Of a stretch of DNA of 64,000 bases, positions 41,820 through 52,994 are shown in pieces. The stretch's first letter is position 1, and each line of letters begins with the position of its first letter. This stretch comes from Calycina herbarum (lineage: Eukaryota > Ascomycota > Leotiomycetes > Helotiales > Pezizellaceae), in the NCBI GenBank assembly GCA_001414485.1, contig LLEY01000107.1, positions 150,195 to 214,194 of the forward strand. Reading direction: 5' to 3'. The notes under the pieces are model-generated. The model was not told where the DNA came from and did not search any database. It saw only the letters and a list, made by a program, of their open reading frames with translations. The translations under genes and the position numbers were made by a program.

Positions 41820-44573
41820 CTTGACAATTTCCCCATAAAATAGTGATTGCTGTCAAGTGGCTGGCTTGCTGAGAATGGTCCCTTTTATAGAGAATATCAA
41901 AACCCATTGCTTCAGTGCCATTTGAGCTTAAAGACATGAATGAGGGACTTGTACAACAGCTTGCGGATATCGGCATGTACAGAGTTATAATTCATTTTTG
42001 TTGTACCCTTTTTTGCGCCTAAGTGTTACACTTCGTTCAACTCCGCCGGAAAAAAATATAACCTCGATCCGACAGCGGCGAGTAACTGGGTCAACTCAAC
42101 ACTGAAGCTGACCGGGTAGCTTTGCATGTAATACAAGTGTTCTTAGTCGTACCAAAAATTCGAGTCCTACATCATAATTTCAGGAACCGCGAGTCAAGGG
42201 GTAAACTCGAATACATTATTGTGGCAGAAGAACTCATTGACATAAGAACCCATGAATTTCCCCATGAGCCAAGGTCTGGACGCAGTAGCATCTGGCACAA
42301 CTACCCCAGGCGACACAATTCAAGCTAAGGGTTCCAATTCTACGAGATTTATACATGTTTAATAGTTACAGCCCGAGTAAGTGATTGTGCACTTTACCTG
42401 GTCAAACTGCGCGCAATGAGATTTGGAAACACGAACTCGCGGTTACAATAATGTACCCCGTCAGTCTAGAGAAATAATTTCAACTTGGTTTCACCGAGTT
42501 ACCGAAGTGGCCACACCCGACGACCACAACAGCTTTAGTGCTTTCTAACCTGAGAGGCCCATCGCGACAAGCAAGCGGAGTATATATCTTGTGGGGAACT
42601 TTCTTCATTGACGGGAGATAGAACTACCACATCCCCTTGCTCTCATTCCAAAGCTGGTGGAGAAGACAGCATCAACTAGGTCCTGGGACCAAGCTAGAGG
42701 TCTCAAAATGAACAACTGGCCCAAACAATAAACACCACCGTTCATCAAGGCGAGCTATGAAACATTATGCTAGCTATTCCCCCTTGACAAAAAACTCAAA
42801 GTTTCATGACAGCAGGAAGACCCAAGGATGCGATTAGTACAGCTACAAAAACAATATCATTGTTATGTGTTTTGTGCTCTATTCACAGTTGTGTCCACAA
42901 AGGGTAATTGTGTAACTGTTGATAATTTCAGAAAACAGCCAGAAACGAAAGATAACAAACCAAACAGATTAATTGAAAAAGCATAAATTCAGTAGAAATG
43001 ACTGAGCAGAGCTTTTGCAAGAACTCCATCTTGCATCTCAAGCAACCCACAAACATACATTCCAATACAAGCATACATACAGACATACATATTAACCCGT
43101 CATGACAAACCAAGGCAAAAAATAAAAGCAAAGGGCGAGGAAAATGGGGCGTAAAGAGAAGATGTAGAAGCGCAACGCGTGGCGCGATGACTCCTGCCAT
43201 AAAGAGAATCATCACTTCAGACCTGACGATGAGTATTCAAGCGAGGGTGCGTACGACCCTTATCCGGAGGATGATGTTGATGGCCAATCCTATAATGATG
43301 AAGATGATATCCCCTATGGGGACAGCGACTGCGGCAACTGTTCTGAGATGGGTTCGGAGACTCGGTCATCGTGTGACCCTGAAGGGAAGAATGGCGGGAG
43401 GACGACTCGCTCGTGATAGCAGTTTTATTGACGTGAGCCGGGAGTGCACGATGACAAAATCGAGTAATCATCAAGACTGAGACCAGTGTCACCCGCCCTA
43501 TTCAATTCGTGCAGAGCAAAAGGTGGCCTTGCAGATGAAGAGCTTTGCCAGCGACCCAAAATCAACGTTGCCTCTTCCTGCCCAAACACTTAGATAAACC
43601 CTACCCCGAATAGAGATGATTGGCCTCTCGTGTCTATGCAAGTTTCCCCGTGATATTCCCAATGTAGATATCTCGTAAGCAAGAATGTCAACACAGCGAA
43701 AACAATTGGGCATGCTTATGGTAGTCGAGCTATTCCGAGAAACTCTGATTCATCCGAAAACACAACCAATCTAGAAGTCCAGCGCAGAAGATCATGGTCG
43801 TGCTTATCGATTCAGGAAATTTTTCGAGAAACCATGCATACCAACAGGGGGAACTTGTGATGCCACGTTCAAAGATCATGCCGGTAAGAGGGGATGCATT
43901 CATTGCATTATAAAAAAAAACAGGAAGAAAAAGCAAATTTCTGCAGCGACCCTAAACCCGGCCCCAGTAACCGCGCGGATTTCTCATCCCATGCATGCCA
44001 TTCATAAGCGGTTCCTTGACCAACGATACGAAGGCCCACAGAGTTAAGGTTACACGGTGATGTACCCCATTCAATGCCAAAGATGCACAAGAACACCGCT
44101 TGGAAATATATTCCTGCTAGGGAGGTCGATCACCGATGATTCCACGTACATAATCGTCTTTCTCTAACTTATCCAGATTGAAGGAAATTTCTCCCGTCCG
44201 TTCCTGTACCTCGGCACCACTTATTCTTGTTGTCTTGCATAATTGGCCCGTTGGTGGCTTGACGAGTGCTTGCATGACAAGTATTGGAACCAGAATGCAA
44301 TAAAAAGAAAAATTGCCACGAAGGAAAACTTGCAGGTGAAGAAAAACAATTCGCTCGCTCTGATCAATTGCCCAGAAGGCTTGCAGATGCTAAATGTCTG
44401 ATAATTGCAAAAACGCCCAATCTCCTAATTAGCTATTCCCAATTGCCTACCTTGAACTCCACAATCGAAATATAAACGCAACAAGTCTCTTTTCGTTGGA
44501 CGTCCCATGCCTCGGGAACGGTCCGCGCCTCTCTCATGCACCGTGGGGGGTCCAAATGACGCTCATCATCTGG
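41820..44573. other. 2.75 kb gene-poor region
   Basis: No supported gene. A plus frame from ATG 43144 to TGA 43416 has one early in-frame TAG (43165). After it comes an acidic, Asp/Tyr/Glu-rich translation (RPDDEYSSEGAYDPYPEDD). It may be a fragment of a coding sequence or chance. Short minus frames near 43730-44096 were also inspected and not accepted. Confidence 0.45.
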
Positions 44574-45518
44574 CTAAAAATCCAAACCCCGGGCAGTCAT
44601 TCGCCCACATGCAGCTATTTCCTTGCCAGGTGGTAAGGAGCAAGCCATGATGCTAACCTGTGGAGCCACGTAGTGTTGCTGTTTGAATCGTTTCTCTTCC
44701 TCCTTCAAGCCGCGCTGCAGACTTTTCTCGAGGGATTGTTGAAACTCGGACCGGACTGGCGTAAAAGGTCCGGTGCTAGCAGACATGAAGGCCCATTTCA
44801 GGTACGCCGGGTCGAATTCACACTCCTCACCCGCTGCGAGCTTCTGTTCCCGGAGTTTCCACATCTCGTTCCGTTTTCTGATATCCACTCCTCCGTCTAT
44901 CAAGATAATCAAAAGCTTCAGGTTGGGGAAGAACTGGCGGATGATGGCCTCCTCCCTCTCCATTGTAGTGAGACATAGCTCGCGGTTGATTGCCAGTGCC
45001 TGCACATTCTTGAAGCAATCGCGCATTTGGCTATTCCTCCCAGATTTCCCCCCTTTCTTTGAGTCTCGTATATCGCTCTCGTACCATCGGTGTCCAACCC
45101 ATCTTCCCCAATTATCGATCCATGTCCGGGCCTTGAGATGCAGAATATCGTAGTCGAATCGAATCCAAGCCGGCTCAGACTGCGTCTCGGGGTTTTCAGG
45201 GTTGCTTCTGCAGGCCTTTAAAGCTTCTTGACGCGATTCAGAACACGTAGAGAGGAGAGGTGGGAGGTTTTTGATGGTGTAGTGCCATCGATCGGGTGGT
45301 GAACTGCTTTCGCCTTCTTCGGGCTCTTCCTTCCAACTAGGGATCTTTTCCATTTCCACAATTCGCCTTACGGAGATCGCATGGTGCCATATTCTGAGCC
45401 GAAGTTCAACAGGCAAGAGAGGAAAATTTGTAAAGGAGCCCGAGGCTGGTGTTTGTTGTAGATGTGAGGCTTCAGAGATGTTGCGCGTTTGGAACTTGGA
45501 TTTGGAGGCAATATCCAT
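44574..45518 (-). CDS. 2EXR-domain protein
   Basis: Single exon, 314 aa, ATG at 45518. Residues about 29-55 carry the 2EXR motif (FTNFPLLPVELRLRIWHHAI). PPLLSTCSESRQEALKACRS and RFDYDILHLKA follow, the usual order in this fungus-expanded family. KNVQALAIN and FFPNLKLLIILIDGG form the LRR-like later part. The C-terminal third is charged (LQRGLKEEEKRFKQQHYV) with no further domain. The role is unknown; the family somewhat resembles F-box proteins in its N-terminal motif, so an adaptor role is sometimes suggested. Frames on the opposite strand over the same bases are antisense shadows. Confidence 0.85.
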   Translation of the reverse strand: MDIASKSKFQTRNISEASHLQQTPASGSFTNFPLLPVELRLRIWHHAISVRRIVEMEKIPSWKEEPEEGESSSPPDRWHYTIKNLPPLLSTCSESRQEALKACRSNPENPETQSEPAWIRFDYDILHLKARTWIDNWGRWVGHRWYESDIRDSKKGGKSGRNSQMRDCFKNVQALAINRELCLTTMEREEAIIRQFFPNLKLLIILIDGGVDIRKRNEMWKLREQKLAAGEECEFDPAYLKWAFMSASTGPFTPVRSEFQQSLEKSLQRGLKEEEKRFKQQHYVAPQVSIMACSLPPGKEIAACGRMTARGLDF

Positions 45519-47361
45519 AGTAATTTGGGCGAACCCGGTTTGCTGACAAACGGTGAGGAGACGGATCAGCTGATCTCGGAAAACAAGGGGCAGTCGGTAG
45601 CGTAGCGGGTAATTTATATTTCAACCACAACCTCTAATGAAGGCAATTATTCTCCTTCATTATCAGTTCAAGTGGCATCGTCTGCCCTTTATACCCAAAA
45701 ATTTACGGAAGTACATGTATCTGTGGCCCGCCATGTAACCATGTCACTCTCCTCTCTGGTACTCGGTCATTGGCAGCCAACAGACTGAGACAGCTCTTCC
45801 CAGGGGTCTGCAGCCGTCTTGCTTGCTGCAGAGAATCACGGCCAGTCCCGCTGCATATATCACTGCATGTATGCTGACATTTTGCCTAAAGCAGAGAGAA
45901 AAGGACTGCTTCGTGCCTTCGTACCGCTGCGCCGTTCCCAGATATGGATCCTACGCGGTGTGGGGTGGTCATGATCTAAAAGAATCCCGTTTCTTCGTTC
46001 CTGCGCTACCAAACTTCCCCCAAAGCTGGGTTTCCCGCACGTCGTCCCTGTGAGACAGGAATCACCTGCATGTGATGAGTCCTTTTTCACCGGTATGTCG
46101 TAGGATTTACCCAGTCTCACTACTGGTGAGGGGAAAGCAAGTGGATGTTGACATGGTGATTGGTCTCTTTACGTTCGCATATTCCTTCCTTCCTTCGTCT
46201 TTTTTTTCTTTTCCGTATCCTTTTCTGCTTCCGCCGTTTCCGCTGCAAAGGCATTTTTGGTCGATTATTCCGGCCTTTGAACATTGATTATCTCACATGG
46301 TTCGAATAGAAATGGAAAATCCCCATAATTCGAACCATGGAAGCTTGTTCGTGGCGCAACTTTTACCGGGAAACCTAGCCTTAGCTAGTTCGAGGGTAAA
46401 TCCTCCAGATATCTTTGGGGGCGGTCGTTGAGTAATCAGCTATCAAATTGTATATTTTCCTTTCTATCACAAGTAACACGTTCTTAGAGGCATAGATGAG
46501 CAAATTATAATTTCTAGAGATTGTATATTTGCTTTGAAACCAATCATTCAAGTCCCATTTTTGCCTTGGTAAACGGCAGCAAGTTCTTCTCCCAATTATT
46601 TATGTCTTTTTCAAACACTCTAAAATCCCACCGGGTGTATCAGAATTCATGTCGAACAATTCAGCTAGCCACAAAAGGTCGCTGTTTTATACTGTAAAAG
46701 AAAGGATGGGAGAATGAGCAATTAAAGTCAATCCGCCCTCCAAAACTTGTTCGTACGATAAAGGACTTTGTACGGACTATTTGCATCAGGCAGTACCATG
46801 ACTTGGACCTCACGAGCCGACACGAATCCAGGCACTCGTTAGTGGCCCATCATCTATTCTCGCGAGAAAAGTAAGACTCCATTCCACGGAAAGATGGAAC
46901 AGAGATCATTTTGAGCCATTAGTAAGTGCCGGCTCGTTACTTAACTTCAGAATTATGAAAGTCACTAAAGTATCAACTAACACGGCGATTAGTACTCTCA
47001 ATTTTTGAATCACCGGACTCCATTCACACGTGGGCGAGGGCTATCAAATCCAAACATCAAAATCCGAAAATACTCAAGTGTTTTAAGTCTGGTATCACTG
47101 GAAATAGAGAAGGTTTCCTCATTTCAATCCCACCTCAGCACAACTAGAAGGATAATAGAATTAAGCCTTATTGCAGGTTTCCTTCCTCGTATTCATAAAT
47201 CCACTGAGTCTTACAAGCATACTTAACTAGAAACTTATGAAACACTTCATGGTTTGGGTGACAAATGATCATATTTCCATAAACTGCAGCTAATTTACAA
47301 TGGTACAATAGATCAATCACGCGGCTTCATACGATTCCCACCCCAAGATACATATAACCCA
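45519..47361. other. 1.8 kb intergenic region, no gene seen
   Basis: Promoter of the 2EXR gene at the left edge. No other gene or repeat is recognised. Pyrimidine-rich tract at 46180-46250. Confidence 0.55.
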
Positions 47362-49097
47362 TCATTCGTACACAACAATTCGGTCTTCCTGAATGAAATA
47401 AAAACAATTGACGGGTTCATCCAATCTTTGTCGCTCCTGGCATTGGTTACACATCAACTTCCCTCCAGGTGCTGTCGTAGACTCGGTGAAGTCATCCGGT
47501 TTTTGAGAGAACTGTGACAGCCAGCACGATACTGGGCGATTGTCAACATTCGTATTCTTAACCGTGCTGTCGCGTCTGTGTCCAAGCTCTAGGACCCCAG
47601 AATCCCGAAGTTGTATTTTCTTAATTACCTCCGGATGGAGCCCACTATTAATAAGCATTGGGTTTACCGCTGAATTTTTGCGCGGATAGCCAATATCTTT
47701 CTCCACCCAACGTGATCCGGGTCTTTTGTGAACTGGTATTCTGGCTTCTCGGTCGGAATTCTCGGGGCTGTCGACAAAGGTAGGACTTGCGAAGGTCTTT
47801 TGTTTTTTCGGTTTACCTCGTTGTTCGATTTCATTGGATCAAGCCCCTTTGGGTACCATCCTGTTAACCTTTCGGCCGGCATCAGTAGCTTGATCTGCAG
47901 TGTTATTGACTCCAGTTTTTCGAGTACTTGAATGCTTCAACGCCCTGGTTGGTGATGCGGAAAGCGCCCTTGACTCGGTAATGCCACCCTTATTAACGGG
48001 TGACAAAGCTGTCGCTCCACCAGAAGAAGGGATCAATGATCTAGTTCTTTTTTTCTTTCTTTCTTGATGTGATCCTGCTTCTTGGATCTCCAAATTCAAT
48101 CCAATAGCTTGTTTGGGAGAACAAGGATTGATGTTCTTCGAAACCGCATATGTTGTGTTGTTGCTTTCACAGCGTCCAAAGATGCCCTCGTCTAGACGTG
48201 GTCGGGTTTCATGGGAAGAACGTTTCCGGATCCTAAAACCTTCAGATTTGGTGGGAGCGACGGGCTTTCCTCCAGGTTCCTCTGGTTTTGTCAGCAATGC
48301 GCGAAAGATTCTCGGATATTTGTAGTTTATTGTCAAAGAAAGGGAAGGAAGCTTAGACAACGCGAGGGAAAACCTAGCAAGGAGTCATGACTTCCTTACC
48401 GTTTAGCCAAGGATCTGTAATGCCCCCCACATCAGAGCTTACGACAGACGTTGGTACAGTAGTTGGTCTGACTTCCTTTGGAAAGGTAGATGAACTACCC
48501 GTTTTCCGTCGTTGAAGATTGTCCGCTGATGATGTTATGGACAAAGCCTTTTCCTGCGCTCCCTCCATCGCTGCAAGTCTCCTGTCATATTCCGCATTTT
48601 CGTTTTGCGCCTCCTCGCAGCTTTCTTCTAGAGTTTTGACTTGGGATTCGAGGTCGGAAACCTTTTCTTCCAGGATCTGCATCTTCTCTTCGTGCTGCTT
48701 TTCGCGTTCCCTGTCGCGTTTCTCGACCACTGTGAAAAGTTAGCAGGCACGATTGGAAAGGATTGGGGGTTAGCTGCTGGGAGAGCCAGTGCACCGTGTC
48801 CAAATACTTTTGGCTAAGACTGTTCCAAACAGCCTGGGACCATGATTTGAGGGAATATGGGAGGACGAAGAGATTTTGATTCTTCCACAGTTTCTCGAGT
48901 AATAGTCCTGATTATCCCAAATGCTTCGCACAATGGCTAGCAAATAAGATGTACGCAAAGCAACAAACTGGCTCTTTGCCTAGAATTTGAGCGCACCATC
49001 AGGGGTCCATGAACTTACAAGCCTTGATGCTCTCCCAAAAGGCTCCTGTGTTGACATGACAGTGGTCTCAACCCGACCATTGTCTAACCCCTCCATG
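47362..49097 (-). CDS. Coiled-coil protein locus, exon structure unresolved or decayed
   Basis: Consecutive minus-strand frames look like exons of one protein but do not join in a single clean model. Exon A follows an acceptor (TTTTCACAG, about 48731). It encodes a coiled coil (KRDREREKQHEEKMQILEEK, VSDLESQVKTLEESCEEAQN) and ends at a donor GTAAGG near 48401. The next frame (48360-47839) is basic and polar (SSHETRPRLDEGIFGRCESN). Two more overlapping frames run to 47362. The last has WLSQFSQKPDD, GGKLMCNQCQERQR and NCFYFIQEDRIVVYE, so the C-terminus looks real, with a CxxC pair. Upstream, an ATG at 49097 (MEGLDNGRVETTVMSTQ) ends at a GTAAGT donor. A hydrophobic stretch near 48900 (LLLEKLWKNQNLFVLPYSLK) also looks coding. 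It could be a multi-exon gene or a pseudogene with frameshifts. No function assigned. Confidence 0.4.
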
Positions 49098-49231
49098 CTG
49101 TCCGCCCAGCAACTTCCTTTATCAGCATGTACCCGCACACAACAGCCATAATGCTGGATTTCAAGCGATTTGAAATGTCGTGAAGTGAAATTTGTAAAAA
49201 GATCCAGAAACTCAAAGACGGTCAGTGAATT

Positions 49232-50142
49232 TTAGAATTTTTCATCGTCCTCCCTTGTGATCATGTGCCCAGCCTCAACTGCTAACCGAATCCTTTCAGG
49301 GGTTCGGCTAGCCTCAATGTCAGATTGTAGCCTGGAAATTTGATCGTTCGAACCATCAGAAAGGATGAGGAACAGCTTATAAACTTTTGTGAATGCCAAA
49401 GTGCAGTGCACCAAAAACATGGCTGCACCACCAAAACTAGCTCTCTTTTTCCCATCGTGCGGTGAGAGAACATTCCGGAATTTGTTTCGACGTCATCTTG
49501 CTGAATAATTGACCACCTTCTCTTTGGGTAATCCGACGTTTATTTCGTCATAGAAGCAGTAAAGGTGAATTGATTCCAAGCTGTTTCATACTGGTGAGCC
49601 TTCCCTAAAATAAATTTCGTTGAAGTGTTGTGGTACTCGCTGTCTCGCCGCCCCATATGGTATATCGCCCCGTTCCATGCTCCCGTTCCATGCTCCCTTG
49701 TGTAATCCCTGGTAATTGTGTGCCATCGTAGCCCCAAATCAATCGTAATCCATCGTGCCAAGCGTGTATTCATATCTTCATTCGTATATCGTGTGCGGCG
49801 GGGTAGGCCAATCTCCCATGGTCCATTATTTGACATCGCAGTTATTTTATGAGCCTAATTGAGCCCTGTCGCACTAGGGGTCTCTGCAACTTGAGATGCT
49901 AGATTGAATGTTCGAGATGAAATCCGAGGTAGTCACCATAATCCCACGATCCCTCAACAGCTTTCCCAGCCACCCCTTCTGCAGTAACCCAAATCGTATG
50001 CCAATCTGAATGTGATCCTACCGTAATACTTCCTAGCTGAAATGAGCATTTTCTGGTCGTAATATTGAAGCTCGCGATATCCACCAGTTTCTTGTGCCAA
50101 CCACAACACCCCATCCACAAGATCCGTATCCGGCTCTGCCAT
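49232..50142 (-). other. Cluster of unassigned minus-strand frames
   Basis: Three protein-like frames lie in a row. 50142-49954 starts MAEPDTDLVDGVLWLAQETG. 49836-49540 starts MSNNGPWEIGLPRRTRYTNE and ends QYETAWNQFTFTASMTK. 49490-49232 carries GGAAMFLVHCTLAFTKVYKL then SDGSNDQISRLQSDIEASRT. A second overlapping frame in the first (HSDWHTIWVTAEGVAGKAVE) is also protein-like, hinting at a frameshift. They may be exons or remnants of one or two genes. No family recognised. Confidence 0.35.
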
Positions 50143-51780
50143 CTGGTTTGTGCTTGACAGTGTGCAATTCGGGATCGTCGAAGGTATCGTTTTCGAGGAA
50201 GGTTCGAGGCAGGGTTCTAAAGAGGGTTTGAGGGAGGGTTCGAGAGGAGGTTGGGAGGGGACGGGTTCAAGCTTGCGACTACCTATTTCTATACCGACAG
50301 ATCAGCAGATTGCCAAAGGACTTTGGAGAGAAGAATTGCGGTTTTCTACTTACATGGTCTGTTACAGCTGGGTGCTTGCTTCCTGTGGTTTTCATGGGAG
50401 CTTGAGTTGTTGTCTGGGTTAATGGTCTGGTTATAGTTTGGGTTTGGGTTGATTTGAATTGAGAGCAAAGACCACCCCTCCCATCAGACCCGTTTGCTAA
50501 TTGAAGCCCGCCGCATTCGGACCGTAGGTACTCGCAGAACAGTTGCTGGTAAAAATGAGGATATACTTTGGACGAAGTTGCCCTTCGTGTAAATATGCTG
50601 GGCGATTAACCAAAATTGCGCTTGCAGCCACCACTACTAAATGTACTTTCTGCTCTAAGTTTACACACCACGCTCTCACTCAGAATCGCCTTACATGAGC
50701 TTTGGGGTCCTGTAAGCCCAGCACCCGCCAGTCACTTATTAATGATGCCATTCCCAACACTTGTTCTCAGCCTTTGGATGATGCCAACTCCACGCATTTA
50801 CCACCTCCATTGCAAATGTCCCGTAATTGGTCTCTTCTTGATCAAATTCAAGCTGTCTAGACTAGCAAACTTTGCAATTGATTCCCCGCCTTGCGCCCAC
50901 ACACTAACTCCACCTCCCCTTCGCTGGCTTGCCGTGACTTTCTTGTCTCTTCTTCTTGAGACTGATCGCTCCATGATCTACACCCGTAATTCCCACTCAA
51001 CCACTTTTGAACCCGTCATCTTCCCTGGTTCCTGGAGCTCCCCCCAAAGATGCTCATTAGTTTCTTGCAAGTTTCTATGTGTCCCAGTTTGCGCCACGCC
51101 CACCAACGCCCAGCTTCATTTTCCGACTTTCCTTCATGAGCTGATTCCCGTTATTCCTCCCACCTCTTGGTAACAATCGCGAGTTCTCCACGCAACGTAA
51201 ATAGAAGATCTCAATGAGTGCAAACCCTGTGGGTTTGACTAATACCTCCAGGGTCATTTCAAGATCCGCCTTTCTCGTAACTTCCTCGATTTTCCTGGTA
51301 GAATAGAGTAACCACTGTAATTTCAGGCTGAGAATGACAACGGATAATGGCTTCCTGGTCATCCAGAGTTTGTTAAACCCACATCCCTCTTCCAGCCTTC
51401 TCGTAAGCCAACAGCAATAGAGCAGTTAATCGCTACCGATTATCTGGAGAGCGTTCTATCCAACTCTCTTCTTCAACCCCTCTAGTAACTCGCTGGCAAT
51501 AGACTCTTTTTACACTGATAAGAACATTGGATCATCGTCCAGCGTCATTCCAAAAGAGTCTTTTCCTCTTCCCTTTCCGATTCTTATCGTAGATCAGCAA
51601 GAATAGAGTCTTTTTACTGTAACACCTCCTTGAATAAGCACAGCAGCATCGTCTGAAGAACCCTTGAATCGGCAGATTGTTTCTTCTCCCATGTATATGT
51701 ATTCATTCCTTAAAGTTGCTAGCGCAGCAAAATCCTCTGGTTTTCTCAATTCTCGCATCCATTTCCAGCACCGCAATCTC
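50143..51780. other. Gene-poor region
   Basis: No supportable gene. A 185-codon plus frame at 50616-51173 starts at a non-ATG codon and is pyrimidine-biased, so it is not accepted. G-rich units GAGGGTTCGAG/GAGGAAGGTTCGAG occur near 50198-50250. Confidence 0.5.
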
Positions 51781-51828
51781 TCGAGTATCTCTCAGGTGAT
51801 ATTGAAGCTATCTAGACCTTTGGAATTA

Positions 51829-52500
51829 CCGTAAAACCTCCCGGATAACCTCTATTCCTCTACCCACCCCGTGAAGCTCTATTCCGCGACTGTTATTGAG
51901 ATGATCTTTGCCTTCCGCCTTAGCTAAATTCCCTCTGGGGTTTATTGATTGTTCTACATCCTTCCTGAATCTCAATCACTCGATATTCATACTGTAGTAT
52001 ATCATTCAAGGCAAGCCCTTTTGCACTTGAGATGGGACTCGAGCTTTCGTGAGAGCTTCATTGCCGTAGCTTCCTCTGAAGTAGTTCAATTCTTCTACCC
52101 GTTTCACAGATCTCTGTTAATCGAATGCTCTTGAGACGGTACTTGTCCTTCCACGATAGTCTCATCCCCGTAAATACCTCTGAGGATTCGCAGTTCTCCT
52201 ACCCATTCCAAACCTCTATGACCTTCCAGTGTTCTCGAGACGAGACTGGAGCTTTCGTGATAGTTTTATCACCGTAAGTGCACTCGGAGACTCTCAGTTC
52301 TCCTAGATAGTTCGCCATTCCGTGAGCTTCGAATCTCCATGATAAGATTCAAGCATACTTACTGGACCAACTACATCTGCTATCTTCTTTTGCAAGCCCT
52401 GTATACTCATCAAAGTAGCTGATTCTTCTTATCTCTCTAGTTATTTGAGAACTCCGTGAAAAACAGCTGCTTTTATGGGTATATCACCCGTAAACAAACC
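51829..52500. repeat. Degenerate tandem repeat, period about 104-117 bp
   Basis: A block of the form GAGCTTTCGTGAGAG...ATTGCCGTAG...CTCTGA...CAGTTCTCCTACCC...TCTATGA...CTCGAGACG recurs. The CCGTA(A/G) landmark lies at 52064, 52168 and 52272 (spacing 104 each). Weaker members are at 51829 (235 before the first, two periods) and 52488 (216 after the last). The units are heavily diverged. There is no coding frame through the array. It lies just upstream of the large gene at 52995. Confidence 0.6.
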
Positions 52501-52994
52501 TTTCTCCATGTCTACCAGTATAGTAGCATTCTTTTAGCAGTTCAAATCACCTAAATAGCATTGCAGAGCCGTAATATGCGCTCAAAGTTCCGATCGCTAC
52601 ATTTACTTAGCAAAATTACACCATTTTCTTCCCTTTCACATTACGCCAAAAATGAGGCTATTCCCAGATTCCATTTTCGACAAGGATAGAGGGGTAAAAC
52701 TAGCACTTTCCAGGGTAGTAGATAGCAACTAGTACATGAGAATCAGCCAATAACAGCTCTCCATGAACCCCATGGGCTCTAGACAGGGGGCTTAGCTCAA
52801 GGAAGAGCAGTGGTGGGTGGGTCAGTTAAGCGAGAGGGGCACAAAACCCAGAGGCTTCAAATCTTTTCTGACTCTTCTTTCTTTTCCACAACACAATTTT
52901 CAGAGTGCTCTTGCACTCACCTTTCTTTCTCGACAGCCTCTCTTTGCGGATTCTTTTTTCACTAACCCTTCATCACTCGGTAACATATTGCACC

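Noticed and set aside
50616..51173. 185-codon plus-strand open frame
   Set aside because: Begins at a non-ATG codon, composition follows the pyrimidine bias of the DNA, and no domain is visible.
52787..52860. tRNA-like sequence (GGGGGCTTAGCTCAAGGAAGAGCAG-type D-arm)
   Set aside because: Only the D-arm resembles a tRNA; no pairing acceptor stem, anticodon arm or proper T-arm follows.
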